Shown: positions 1-6,812 of the stretch, piece by piece
Position numbering within the stretch: the first letter of the stretch is position 1
How the letters are laid out: each line of letters opens with the position of its first letter
From: Aminobacter niigataensis
Lineage (GTDB): Bacteria; Pseudomonadota; Alphaproteobacteria; Rhizobiales; Rhizobiaceae
Length of the DNA: 64,000 bases
Assembly: GCF_014200015.1 (NCBI RefSeq)
Contig: NZ_JACHOT010000005.1
Coordinates: forward strand, 62,001 to 126,000
Reading direction: 5' to 3'
Translations under genes and position numbers: made by a program
The notes under the pieces: model-generated
The model's database searches: none
What the model was told of the DNA's origin: nothing
Seen by the model: only the letters and a program-made list of their open reading frames with translations

Positions 1-1614
1 CCAATCCGACAGGGGCATGTAGTTGTCGATGCCGATCGCATCGATTGCCGGATGCGCCCAAAGCTGGTCGAGATGAAAGTAGACGTCGCCGCTGCCGTCA
101 CCGGGCTGGTGGCCGTAATATTCGCTCCAGTCGGCGCCATAGGTGATGCGACATGCCGAACCCAGCACCGCGCGAGCGTCAGACGCCAGGGTGCATAGCT
201 TCTCGACAAACGGAAAAGCATTGGCGCCGTCGCGCAATGTCGTCAGACCGCGCAATTCCGTACCGATCAGGAATGCATCGACCCCACCGGCCGCGGCTGC
301 GAGGTGCGCATAATGCAAAATGAAGCGCCGGTAGCCCCAGTCGCCTGGATTGCCCCCGAAACTGATCGTGTCGCCGGCAGCCGCGAACTGGGTCCGCAGC
401 GCGGCCCCGGAGAACGCATCGATCTGGCTCCGCGCCGCCGCGGTGCGATCCACGGTGCCGGGAAGCAGCGGCGCCGGCGCGCAGGTGATGCGCCCGCGCC
501 ATGGATAACTCGGCTGGCTGGAATGGCCATAGGGATCAGGCAAGCTGTTGCCCTCGGCAATGTCCATCATCACGAACGGATAGAGCGTCACCTTCAGGCC
601 GCGGGCCTTGATCTCGGCGATCGCCTCTCTGACGCTCTTGTCGGAAGGCGTCCCGCCATAGGCCGGGCCTCCGGCGTGGGTCGAAACCACCATGGCTTCC
701 GGCCGGCCGATGCCCGAAACCTGCCAAGCTGCCGACAGGCCGGAGGTGGACGGCTGGGTGACGCCGGGCCTTATCCGGCAATGACCCGCACGCAGGTCGG
801 TGCCGAACCAGGCAACGACGAGCGCCACGTTCTCCAGGTTCGGGCAAAGCATCTGCAGTTCATCGAGCGAGGCGGCGATGTCGGTGCCGGCATACAGCAC
901 ATGCCGATTGACCGCCTCCGTGTCGCCGGGCCGCCTCTGGCGCCGGACCAGGCTCGTCGACAGACCATATTCGGTGGCTCCCGGTATCAGCGAGATCGCG
1001 CGGACATGACTGCGCAATTCGCCTATCGGCCGGATCACCTCGAACTGCATCTGGGGAATGCGGTTGCCGTATTCGCCAATGTCCAGGTTCTCGACCACGG
1101 CGTAGGCCACGCCGCGATAGGCAGGAGCGTTGCCCGCACCCTGCTTGGCTGCAATCAGCGGATCGACGGCCTGGCCTTCGGTGCCGAGGTGAATGCGCAA
1201 TTCGATCGTGTTGCGATCGATCTCGCGGCCATCAGCCCAGACCCGGCGAACCCCGGCGATCTCGCCTTCGCACAGGGCAAAGGCGGCATTGCCGTAATAG
1301 GCATATTCGGTGACCTTCGGCCCCATCTTGCCCTGGCGTCGCGTCGAACGTGTCTCTTTGAAACGCGTCGCCCAGATCAGCGTACCGCCGACACGCGCCG
1401 AGCCGTAGATGCGCGGCAGGGAGGCGCCCTCTTCTGCCGTGAACGGCCGCGCTCCCGCGAGCGGTGGACCTTCGATACGCCTTGTGCCGTCGATCAGTGC
1501 GCGGTCGACGACATAACCAGCCAGCGCGCCTGCAGCCGTGCCGATGGCGGTGCCGATAGGCCCGAGCATGCCGCCGAGAAACGCCCCGGCTGCCTGCAAT
1601 AGAATGGTCGCCAT
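1..1614 (-). CDS. GTA tail tip / host-specificity protein (g15-like), 3' end outside window
   Basis: This open frame starts at the ATG at 1614 and stays open to base 1, so the C-terminus is missing; 538 codons are visible. The N-terminus MATILLQAAGAFLGGMLGPI, a Gly/Ala hydrophobic stretch, is typical of GTA and phage tail-tip 'megatron' proteins. The last 200 or so visible residues, with phrases such as GLKVTLYPFVMMDI and TYGADWSEYYGHQP, match the TIM-barrel (GTA_TIM) glycosidase-like domain of that family. In R. capsulatus the homologue forms the tail tip and is thought to contact or degrade the host envelope. It lies 19 bp downstream of the NlpC/P60 gene as the last gene of the cluster. Family assignment is secure; the receptor-binding C-terminus cannot be judged. 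Confidence 0.88.
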   Translation of the reverse strand, partial: MATILLQAAGAFLGGMLGPIGTAIGTAAGALAGYVVDRALIDGTRRIEGPPLAGARPFTAEEGASLPRIYGSARVGGTLIWATRFKETRSTRRQGKMGPKVTEYAYYGNAAFALCEGEIAGVRRVWADGREIDRNTIELRIHLGTEGQAVDPLIAAKQGAGNAPAYRGVAYAVVENLDIGEYGNRIPQMQFEVIRPIGELRSHVRAISLIPGATEYGLSTSLVRRQRRPGDTEAVNRHVLYAGTDIAASLDELQMLCPNLENVALVVAWFGTDLRAGHCRIRPGVTQPSTSGLSAAWQVSGIGRPEAMVVSTHAGGPAYGGTPSDKSVREAIAEIKARGLKVTLYPFVMMDIAEGNSLPDPYGHSSQPSYPWRGRITCAPAPLLPGTVDRTAAARSQIDAFSGAALRTQFAAAGDTISFGGNPGDWGYRRFILHYAHLAAAAGGVDAFLIGTELRGLTTLRDGANAFPFVEKLCTLASDARAVLGSACRITYGADWSEYYGHQPGDGSGDVYFHLDQLWAHPAIDAIGIDNYMPLSDW

Positions 1615-1633
1615 CGGCGGTCTCCGTTATCGG

Positions 1634-2086
1634 CTATGTCAGATCTGGAAAGGCAAAGGCTGCCGCGATGCGGCGGCGCCACTGCGGCACCAGCCGCGTC
1701 AGCGTCACGCCATGATCCTGATAGGCATGCACGAAGCTGTCCGGCTCGACCAGGATTGCCGCGTGCTTGGCCGGAAGATGCGGCCGCCAGCGAAACACGA
1801 TGAGATCGCCGGCAGCCATCACCGAGATCGGCTTCTCCTCGAAATGCCGGCGCAGCCCTTCGAGCAAGCGCTCCTGTTCGGTGGCTTCGGCCCAGTCGGG
1901 CGCATAGGGTCCCGGCGGTTCCAGTTCGCGCCTGTAGACTTCACGCCACACGCCGAGAACCAGGCCGAGGCAATCGCAGGCGACGCCCTTGCGGCTGCCC
2001 TGGTGCCTGTAGGGCGTACCGACCCATTCCAATGCCACCGAAACGACAGATGCTGCTATCCGGTCCCTGCCAGCATTTCCGCTCAT
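1634..2086 (-). CDS. GTA NlpC/P60 peptidase (g14-like)
   Basis: A 150-residue protein of the phage/GTA NlpC/P60 peptidase family, which cleaves peptidoglycan stem peptides so the tail can pass DNA through the recipient wall. The catalytic Cys is C39 in ACDCLGL. The histidine is H108 in AKHAAIL, with a second His at 120 in FVHAYQDHG. The length is that of a single catalytic domain. The start overlaps the stop of the upstream hub gene by 4 bases, and the large tip gene follows after 19 bp. It sits at the g14 position of the GTA order. It carries no signal peptide, as expected for a particle component. Confidence 0.9.
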   Translation of the reverse strand: MSGNAGRDRIAASVVSVALEWVGTPYRHQGSRKGVACDCLGLVLGVWREVYRRELEPPGPYAPDWAEATEQERLLEGLRRHFEEKPISVMAAGDLIVFRWRPHLPAKHAAILVEPDSFVHAYQDHGVTLTRLVPQWRRRIAAAFAFPDLT

Positions 2087-2970
2087 GACACGATCGGCCC
2101 GCCATCGAATTTGCCGCCCTCCGTGACGTAGGCGTAGCCGGCGTCATTGCCAGGCAGATGCGGAAACCCGCGAAAGCTAAGCGCATTGGAGAACTTCGCC
2201 TTGCAGGTCGCGAACGTCTTGTCGCAGCCGGCGCGAACCGAGAACGCATCTCCTGCCGCTGCTGGGGAGCCGGAATGCGACCCCAAGATGAGCGTCACGC
2301 CCAAACCATCCCGACGATGGTCGTCGATCCTTTCGCTTCGGCCGGCTCTTGCCCCGGTAGTCCAGGTCAGCGTGCCATGCCCAAACCATCCCGGCGCAAA
2401 ACCGCTCAATCCCGAAACAGTCAGCATGTCGGGTTCGGCAACCGCCAAAACCGTCCCGCTGCCGGAAAACTGTGGCGGGCTCAGCGCCACACCGCAGCGC
2501 TGGTCGCCGAGCTCAGCGTCGCATGAGCGGCTGACGTAGCGCCCACGCACCTGATCGAGCGCATGCGTGGCGCTCTCCAGTTCGGCGACGAAGCGCTGGT
2601 CGCTGCGGGTAATCCTGCCTACGGTCGCCATCCGCAACAATGCGAATTGCCCCGGCGCCATCCAGTTGACCAGGAAAGTCTCGACGGTCGCGCTGTCATA
2701 GAGCCCCGCCGCAATGTCCTCGCTGCGGATTCGATCCGAACTCAGCGCCCCTTCGACATCGACGGTGTCGACGGCCAGGCCGAGTGAACTGCGTGCTTCG
2801 CTGGCGCTCAACCCGGATTCCGGCTCGAAGGTCGTGCCATCGAATTCGAGCGGACGATCGTGGTCGGTGTAGCCGCTGACAACGCCATCTTTCCTGGTCA
2901 GCCGCCAGCAATGGCATACGCTGGTCACAGCTCGGCCGAGGTGATCGGCCAGTTCCACGGGCATGGTCAC
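2083..2970 (-). CDS. GTA baseplate hub protein (g13-like, DUF2163)
   Basis: A 295-residue DUF2163/phage_BR0599-type protein. The N-terminal half (about 1-160) carries the conserved SGYTDHDRPL and EGALSSDRI phrases; the C-terminal domain follows. Four cysteines, C150, C159, C249 and C256, are spaced as pairs (x8 and x6). Tail-tip hub proteins of this kind, such as lambda gpL, bind an iron-sulfur cluster, so these are the probable ligands here (inference). The protein would sit between the distal tail ring and the tip protein. Its start overlaps the stop of the DUF2460 gene by 4 bases and its stop overlaps the peptidase start by 4 bases, suggesting translational coupling. Confidence 0.9.
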   Translation of the reverse strand: MTMPVELADHLGRAVTSVCHCWRLTRKDGVVSGYTDHDRPLEFDGTTFEPESGLSASEARSSLGLAVDTVDVEGALSSDRIRSEDIAAGLYDSATVETFLVNWMAPGQFALLRMATVGRITRSDQRFVAELESATHALDQVRGRYVSRSCDAELGDQRCGVALSPPQFSGSGTVLAVAEPDMLTVSGLSGFAPGWFGHGTLTWTTGARAGRSERIDDHRRDGLGVTLILGSHSGSPAAAGDAFSVRAGCDKTFATCKAKFSNALSFRGFPHLPGNDAGYAYVTEGGKFDGGPIVS

Positions 2971-3614
2971 AGGCGCACCTCCACCAGAGGGATCGATGGA
3001 ATCTGCCCCGCCTTGAAGGCCGTCAGGCTCAGCGACAAACGCTCGGTATCGAAGCGGACGGGCACATGGAATTCAAAACCCGCCGTGACCAGCGCGCCGG
3101 TGCCCGGGATCGATCCGGACGAAAATACAACATCGCCGGTAGCGCCATCGAACGAGAACGCCGGCGAAACTCGTTCGACGCCTGCGACAGCGACGCGGAG
3201 GCTGGCCAGGACCGGCTTGGCAATCAGGCGTTTGTACGCATCGACGCCGGAGCCATAGGCCTTCACCAGGGCAAAGCGTGTCCTGGTTCCATCCCCCGAA
3301 CCAAGCGGCTGGTCGAGCATGGTGGGCAGGTCCCCCGGCCGGCACGACTTCATGTCGAAGGGATCGCGGAAACGGAAGGCATGCAGCGATCCGCGCCGCG
3401 CCTCGAAAAACGACAGCACGTCGTGCAGATCGTCGAGCGACTTCACGCCGGTGCCGGCGTCATAGTGGTGGCGCGACTGCGAAAAGCGCAGGTTGCGCTT
3501 CTCCCGCCCCGAGGTCAGCGAAACGATCTCGTTGCGCCGCTCCGGCCCGCCCGTCGCGCCAAAGGACACGGCGAGCGGAAAAACCTCGTCATGGAAACTG
3601 CTGAGCTCCGTCAC
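2967..3614 (-). CDS. GTA distal tail protein (g12-like, DUF2460)
   Basis: A 215-residue protein of the TIGR02217/DUF2460 family, the distal tail ring that links tail tube to hub. I chose the GTG at 3614, which gives MTELSSFHDEVFPLAVSFGA, because GAGGGAGAG lies just upstream; upstream sequence in this frame is only shadow of the tape-measure gene. Family phrases visible are NEIVSLTSGREKRNLRFSQS, RHHYDAG and FRFRDPFDMKSC. It begins 10 bp after the tape-measure stop and overlaps the hub gene by 4 bases. Confidence 0.9.
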   Translation of the reverse strand: MTELSSFHDEVFPLAVSFGATGGPERRNEIVSLTSGREKRNLRFSQSRHHYDAGTGVKSLDDLHDVLSFFEARRGSLHAFRFRDPFDMKSCRPGDLPTMLDQPLGSGDGTRTRFALVKAYGSGVDAYKRLIAKPVLASLRVAVAGVERVSPAFSFDGATGDVVFSSGSIPGTGALVTAGFEFHVPVRFDTERLSLSLTAFKAGQIPSIPLVEVRL

Positions 3615-3624
3615 GATCTCTCCC

Positions 3625-4200
3625 TCAGAACGTTCGCGCGCCGCGCGAAACAGCCCGCGCCAGCATGCCGGTGATCTGCGCTTCTGATTTGCGGAACGAT
3701 GCGGCGTCCTGCGCCGTGACATTGAAGACGACATTGACGGCGCCACCGCCGCCGGGCGCCGCGACGCCCAGGCTGCCGTCAGCCCCACGGCGCAGCGGCA
3801 GGATCGCCTCGGCACCAGCTTCGCCCATCAGTCCGATGTTCCTGCCGGCCGGAAAATAGGTTGGCGACGACACCACCCCGCCGGAGGCGAACGGCACGAT
3901 GCTGCCCGTCACCCCACCCTTGGCGAACGGCAAGATGCCGGACAAGCCACCAAGCAGCTTCGAAAATAGCGAGCCCGCCAGCGACTGCAGCGGCGCCAGT
4001 CCTTGCTCCAACGCCATGCCGGCGAGGTTCAGGCCGATGCGCCGCAGGATGTCGTCCAGTTCGCGTCCACTTACCACTGCACTCTTCAAGGCGCCGGTCA
4101 GTTGCGCGCCGAAACTGTCCGACAGCCGCTCCAGCGACTGCAGCGCAGTCTGGAACGGCGCCGTATCTGCGCGGATCGCCACTGTCACTTCCTCTGCCAT
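3625..4200 (-). CDS. GTA tape measure protein (g11-like)
   Basis: A 191-residue tail tape-measure protein, very short compared with phage tape measures (often over 600) but in line with the short tail of GTA particles. The N-terminus MAEEVTVAIRADTAPFQTAL and the glycine-rich centre FAKGGVTGS ... FASGGVVSSP ... GEAGAEAILPL are the standard signature of the C-terminal part of lambda-type tape measures. The start ATG at 4200 lies inside the end of the second chaperone frame. It sets tail length and marks the cluster as a small-particle GTA rather than a large-tailed prophage. Confidence 0.9.
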   Translation of the reverse strand: MAEEVTVAIRADTAPFQTALQSLERLSDSFGAQLTGALKSAVVSGRELDDILRRIGLNLAGMALEQGLAPLQSLAGSLFSKLLGGLSGILPFAKGGVTGSIVPFASGGVVSSPTYFPAGRNIGLMGEAGAEAILPLRRGADGSLGVAAPGGGGAVNVVFNVTAQDAASFRKSEAQITGMLARAVSRGARTF

Positions 4201-4430
4201 GCTTTTTGTCCTTGTCGGGGAACATCGTCATCAGCGCGTCGAGCTGCGCCTTTGTCGGCGCACCGCCGGTACCTGGCGGCAGCATGCTCATCGCTCGCTC
4301 CAGTTCGCGTGGCGTCATCGCCCAGAAGTCCTTCGGCGATAGCCGCAGCAGGCCGAATCCCGTGGCCATCACGCTGTCCCAGGGAAATTCAGCGCCGGTA
4401 CCCGCTGCGGCACCTAAGGGTTTCGGCCAT
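4185..4430 (-). CDS. GTA tail assembly chaperone 2 (g10.1-like, TAC_6) with two frame breaks
   Basis: The stretch encodes FGLLRLSPKDFWAMTPREL and DALMTMFPDKDKK, clear hallmarks of the TIGR02216/Phage_TAC_6 chaperone. It cannot be read from one start to one stop. The ATG at 4430 (MAETL) and the TGA at 4187-4185 are in the same frame, but the conserved middle is one base out of phase with both. The breaks are near the CCC run at 4418-4420 and the A5 run at 4203-4207. The conserved middle is also exactly the -1 frame of the preceding chaperone g10, which ends in the slippery motif A AAC CCT. So it is either a -1 frameshift extension of g10 (as lambda G/GT), a gene with two compensating indels, or a sequencing artefact. 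In the conserved frame no stop occurs before 3779. Confidence 0.6.
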
Positions 4431-4755
4431 CCTCTGCCTTGGGCGCAGCGCCGAAGGTCGTGGTCAGAAGGTCCGCCACGATCGCGGCAAAGCCTGCGAC
4501 GCCGCCTTCGGCACGCATGCCGCCCACCTCGTCGTCGGAAAGCTCATGTCCGGCACCCCGCAAGCCAGCGCCGATGATGCGGATCATGTCGGTTGCCGAC
4601 AGTCGGCCGGACGAAAAGCGTTGCACCAGCGCGGCCAAGTCATCGGCGGCATAGCTCGCCTCGAGCTCGGCCAAGGCGCCCAATGTCAAGCACAGCCGGT
4701 GGTTCTTGCCGTCCAGTTCGGCGGCAATCTCGCCGCGCCGCCTGTTCGCCGTCAT
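4414..4755 (-). CDS. GTA tail assembly chaperone 1 (g10-like, TAC_11)
   Basis: A 113-residue protein of the GTA-gp10/Phage_TAC_11 family, which helps the major tail protein polymerise around the tape measure and is not expected in the finished particle. The N-terminus RGEIAAELDGKNHRLCLTLG and the central LAELEASYAADDLAALVQRF are typical. It overlaps the major tail protein stop by 4 bases (4752-4755). The last codons are CGA AAC CCT TAG, so the X XXY YYZ heptamer A AAC CCT abuts the stop and could permit -1 slippage into the second chaperone frame. Confidence 0.88.
   Translation of the reverse strand: MTANRRRGEIAAELDGKNHRLCLTLGALAELEASYAADDLAALVQRFSSGRLSATDMIRIIGAGLRGAGHELSDDEVGGMRAEGGVAGFAAIVADLLTTTFGAAPKAEDGRNP
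4417..4423 (-). promoter_or_regulatory. Candidate -1 ribosomal frameshift heptamer A AAC CCT
   Basis: On the minus strand the seven bases before the g10 stop read A AAC CCT in the zero frame, the X XXY YYZ form of -1 slippery sites, followed at once by TAG. Slippage would bypass the stop and enter the frame encoding the TAC_6 domain. Paired chaperones joined by -1 frameshifting are well known in siphophages (lambda G/GT). The heptamer is not among the strongest known, so function is inferred from its position. Confidence 0.4.
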
Positions 4756-5168
4756 GGCGCCACCGTGAAGCCGACGACGCCGGCGGACTCCAGCGCCACC
4801 TCGAACGTCACCTCGCCGTCGTGGTTGCCGGTGTATTCCAGCGCGGTGATCTGGAACGGCCCGTCGACGACGCCGAAATCAGGCACGGCCAGTTGCCACC
4901 TGACAATCTCGCCGCCAAAGAAGCATGTGCGGATCCTGGCGTCGGACTGCTGGTCCTTGAAGATGCCGGATCCGCTCACCGCCGCTCGCTGCACGCCGCT
5001 CCCGGCCAGGAGTTCGCGCCAGCGCCCGGCCGACTCCGCATCGGTGATGTCGACCGTCTCGCTGTTGAAGGCGATGCGCTTGGAGCGCAGCCCTGCAACC
5101 GTGACAAAGCTGCCAAGACCGTTGGTGTCGATCTTGAGCAGAAGGTCCTTACCCTTCTGTGCGACCAT
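4752..5168 (-). CDS. GTA major tail protein (g9-like)
   Basis: A 138-residue protein of the TP901-1-like major tail protein family, which stacks as rings to form the tail tube. Characteristic phrases are MVAQKGKDLLLKIDTNGLGS, IAFNSETVDITDAESAGRWRE and LEYTGNHDGEVTFEVALESAG. It is preceded by the tail terminator gene with a 52 bp gap (5169-5220) and overlaps the first chaperone gene by 4 bases. Length and order match the R. capsulatus cluster. Confidence 0.9.
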   Translation of the reverse strand: MVAQKGKDLLLKIDTNGLGSFVTVAGLRSKRIAFNSETVDITDAESAGRWRELLAGSGVQRAAVSGSGIFKDQQSDARIRTCFFGGEIVRWQLAVPDFGVVDGPFQITALEYTGNHDGEVTFEVALESAGVVGFTVAP

Positions 5169-5220
5169 TCGTTGGTCTCCTGAAATGTCTTGAGAAAGAT
5201 GCTGGCGGCCAAGCCGCCCG

Positions 5221-5634
5221 TCAGGCAGCCACCGGCTCGGTCACAGCGCGAAAGCGCAACAGACCATGCTGCACGGATAGCCGGTCGTCGAAGCGTGTTT
5301 CGGAGAATTCGAGCCGCATGCTGACCAGATGCTGCGTGCCCAAGTTGAGCGTCGCATCATCGAGCAGACCACGCACCGCTTCCATGATTTCGAGCGCCTC
5401 GCGCTTGCCCTGCGATTTCGACCAGACATGGACCGAAAACAGCTGTTCGGTGCCGCTTTCGGTATCCGTGCTCCAGTCGTAGACGCTCGTCCGCCCGAAA
5501 GTCAGGTAGGGAAAGTCGACATTGGCGGGCGCCGGGTCATGGATCTTCGGGCCGCCCAGGAGTGCCACCAGCGCGGCATTGCCGCGGAGCGCCGCAAATA
5601 CCGCCTTCTGCAACTCAGCGGCCGGGGCGGTCAT
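5221..5634 (-). CDS. GTA tail terminator (g8-like, DUF3168)
   Basis: A DUF3168 protein of 137 residues starting MTAPAAELQKAVFAALRGNA at the ATG at 5634. The longer upstream frame is shadow of the small gene before it, with which it overlaps by 20 bases. DUF3168 proteins cap the tail tube and join it to the head. Diagnostic segments are VALLGGPKIHDPAP, FPYLTFGRTSVYDWSTDTES and the LNLGTQHLVSMRLEFSETRF strand. It is followed by the major tail protein gene. Confidence 0.88.
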   Translation of the reverse strand: MTAPAAELQKAVFAALRGNAALVALLGGPKIHDPAPANVDFPYLTFGRTSVYDWSTDTESGTEQLFSVHVWSKSQGKREALEIMEAVRGLLDDATLNLGTQHLVSMRLEFSETRFDDRLSVQHGLLRFRAVTEPVAA

Positions 5635-5806
5635 CGCTTCGCTCCCTCTTGCTTCTCGCCCCCGCCCGCGAAGACGGCACGTCGGCCGACTTTTCGGCGG
5701 GCACGACGTCACGGTAGCCCTGTTCGGCGCTCTCCGCCAGTTCATGCGCCTTCCAGCGCAGCGCGCGCTTCAGCCCATCCAGCGTCAGCTTCATCGTCAC
5801 GTTCAT
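5615..5806 (-). CDS. Small protein between GTA head-closure and tail-terminator genes
   Basis: A 63-residue frame from the ATG at 5806, beginning MNVTMKLTLDGLKRALRWKA and ending in a basic Arg/Ser/Asp tail. It overlaps the preceding head-closure gene by 4 bases and the next gene by 20 bases, exactly as translationally coupled genes do, which supports it as real. The amphipathic N-terminal half resembles the start of HK97-gp10-type tail-completion proteins but is much shorter; I cannot assign a family. It has no counterpart that I know in the R. capsulatus cluster. Confidence 0.6.
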   Translation of the reverse strand: MNVTMKLTLDGLKRALRWKAHELAESAEQGYRDVVPAEKSADVPSSRAGARSKRERSDDRPGR

Positions 5807-6138
5807 GCACCTTGCTCCCTTGTGCGGCAAACGAGGTAACGCTGCGTTTCGTCGGGGTCGTGCACGGTAATGATGTCCAGTACGCGCTGGCCCCGGCGCA
5901 GACGCATGCCGCTTTTCAATCCTGCCCGCCACCTCATGGACACACGATGCGTCGCCGTCTCCAGCGATTGGTCGGCGCCGAACGAGCTGTGCGTCGAAAC
6001 CGGCTCGACCCGCGCAAACAACGTTGCCAGCTCGACCCAGTTTTCGGTATGGCCACCGAAGCTGTCCGGGGTCGTCACGCATTGTTCGAGTGCGAATTCG
6101 CTGCGCAGCGCGCCGGGGTCGATGAAGCTCGCGCGCAT
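5803..6138 (-). CDS. GTA head closure / stopper (g7-like)
   Basis: A 111-residue phage head closure (SPP1 gp16-like) protein: MRASFIDPGALRSEFALEQC, the FGGHTENWVELATLFARVEP strand, and the MRLRRGQRVLDIITVHDPDE segment seen across the family. It plugs the connector after DNA packaging. Its start overlaps the stop of the connector gene by one base and its end overlaps the small protein gene by 4 bases. Confidence 0.88.
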   Translation of the reverse strand: MRASFIDPGALRSEFALEQCVTTPDSFGGHTENWVELATLFARVEPVSTHSSFGADQSLETATHRVSMRWRAGLKSGMRLRRGQRVLDIITVHDPDETQRYLVCRTREQGA

Positions 6139-6707
6139 CAGAGCCTCCGGGCTCGATAGCCGGAAAGCAGCCGGTCATAGCCGCCGGGATAGGACGCAGG
6201 CTGATCGTCGGGGCCGAAGCTGGCGCGGAACTCGTACCAATGCGCGACGAGCAGAAGCATCGCCCGCTTGAGCAGGTCAGGCACGTCGGTCCCCGCCTCG
6301 CCGAAGCCGGCGCGAAAGTCGATTTCGACACCGTTCATCACGCGCAGCCGCTGCGGCGCACGCTCGAAGTGGATGCGCGCCGGCCGCGACAGCGTGTCCA
6401 GCTGGTAGTCGCCGGGATTGATAATCGAGGCCTCGCCCTCGCTGCCGAAGGTCGTCACCGAAATCACCTGCCGCACCGGGTGCCGCATCAGCATCACGAA
6501 ATTGTCGGCCGGCCAGCGGTCGAACACCAGGCGCCAGGTCTGGTCGATCAGCGCGGTGCCCGTCGTACGCTCGACATCCTCTCGCGCGGCGCGGATCAGG
6601 CCACTGATCAGCGCGTCCTCGCTGGTATGCGACATGCGCAGATGCGCCTTGGCGTCGACCAGCGTCACGGGCTCGACCGCCGGCGTGCCGGTTCTGATCA
6701 GGGTCAT
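6138..6707 (-). CDS. GTA head-tail connector / adaptor (g6-like)
   Basis: A 189-residue connector protein of the phage gp6-like/TIGR02215 class: VTLVDAKAHLRMSHTSEDAL at the N-terminus, then IRAAREDVERTTGTALIDQT and WRLVFDRWPADNFVML. It forms the ring below the portal. It is separated from the capsid gene upstream by 105 bp holding a GC-rich hairpin (6737-6766), the largest internal gap of the cluster. Confidence 0.88.
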   Translation of the reverse strand: MTLIRTGTPAVEPVTLVDAKAHLRMSHTSEDALISGLIRAAREDVERTTGTALIDQTWRLVFDRWPADNFVMLMRHPVRQVISVTTFGSEGEASIINPGDYQLDTLSRPARIHFERAPQRLRVMNGVEIDFRAGFGEAGTDVPDLLKRAMLLLVAHWYEFRASFGPDDQPASYPGGYDRLLSGYRARRL

Positions 6708-6736
6708 TCATCACCTGTGTCTGGCATGGAAAGGGA

Positions 6737-6766
6737 GCGGCCCCAGCGGGGAGGAACCGGGGCCGC
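6737..6766 (-). terminator. GC-rich hairpin after the GTA capsid gene
   Basis: GCGGCCCC (6737-6744) pairs perfectly with GGGGCCGC (6759-6766) across a 14-base loop. On the minus strand it follows the capsid gene and is followed by a pyrimidine-rich stretch (CTCCCTTTCC) but no T run. It could be an attenuator lowering expression of distal genes relative to capsid, or an mRNA-stabilising hairpin. Confidence 0.45.
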
Positions 6767-6812
6767 AACGGCACTGAGCGGCAAACGGGAGCAATATCTC
6801 GTTCGAACCGGC

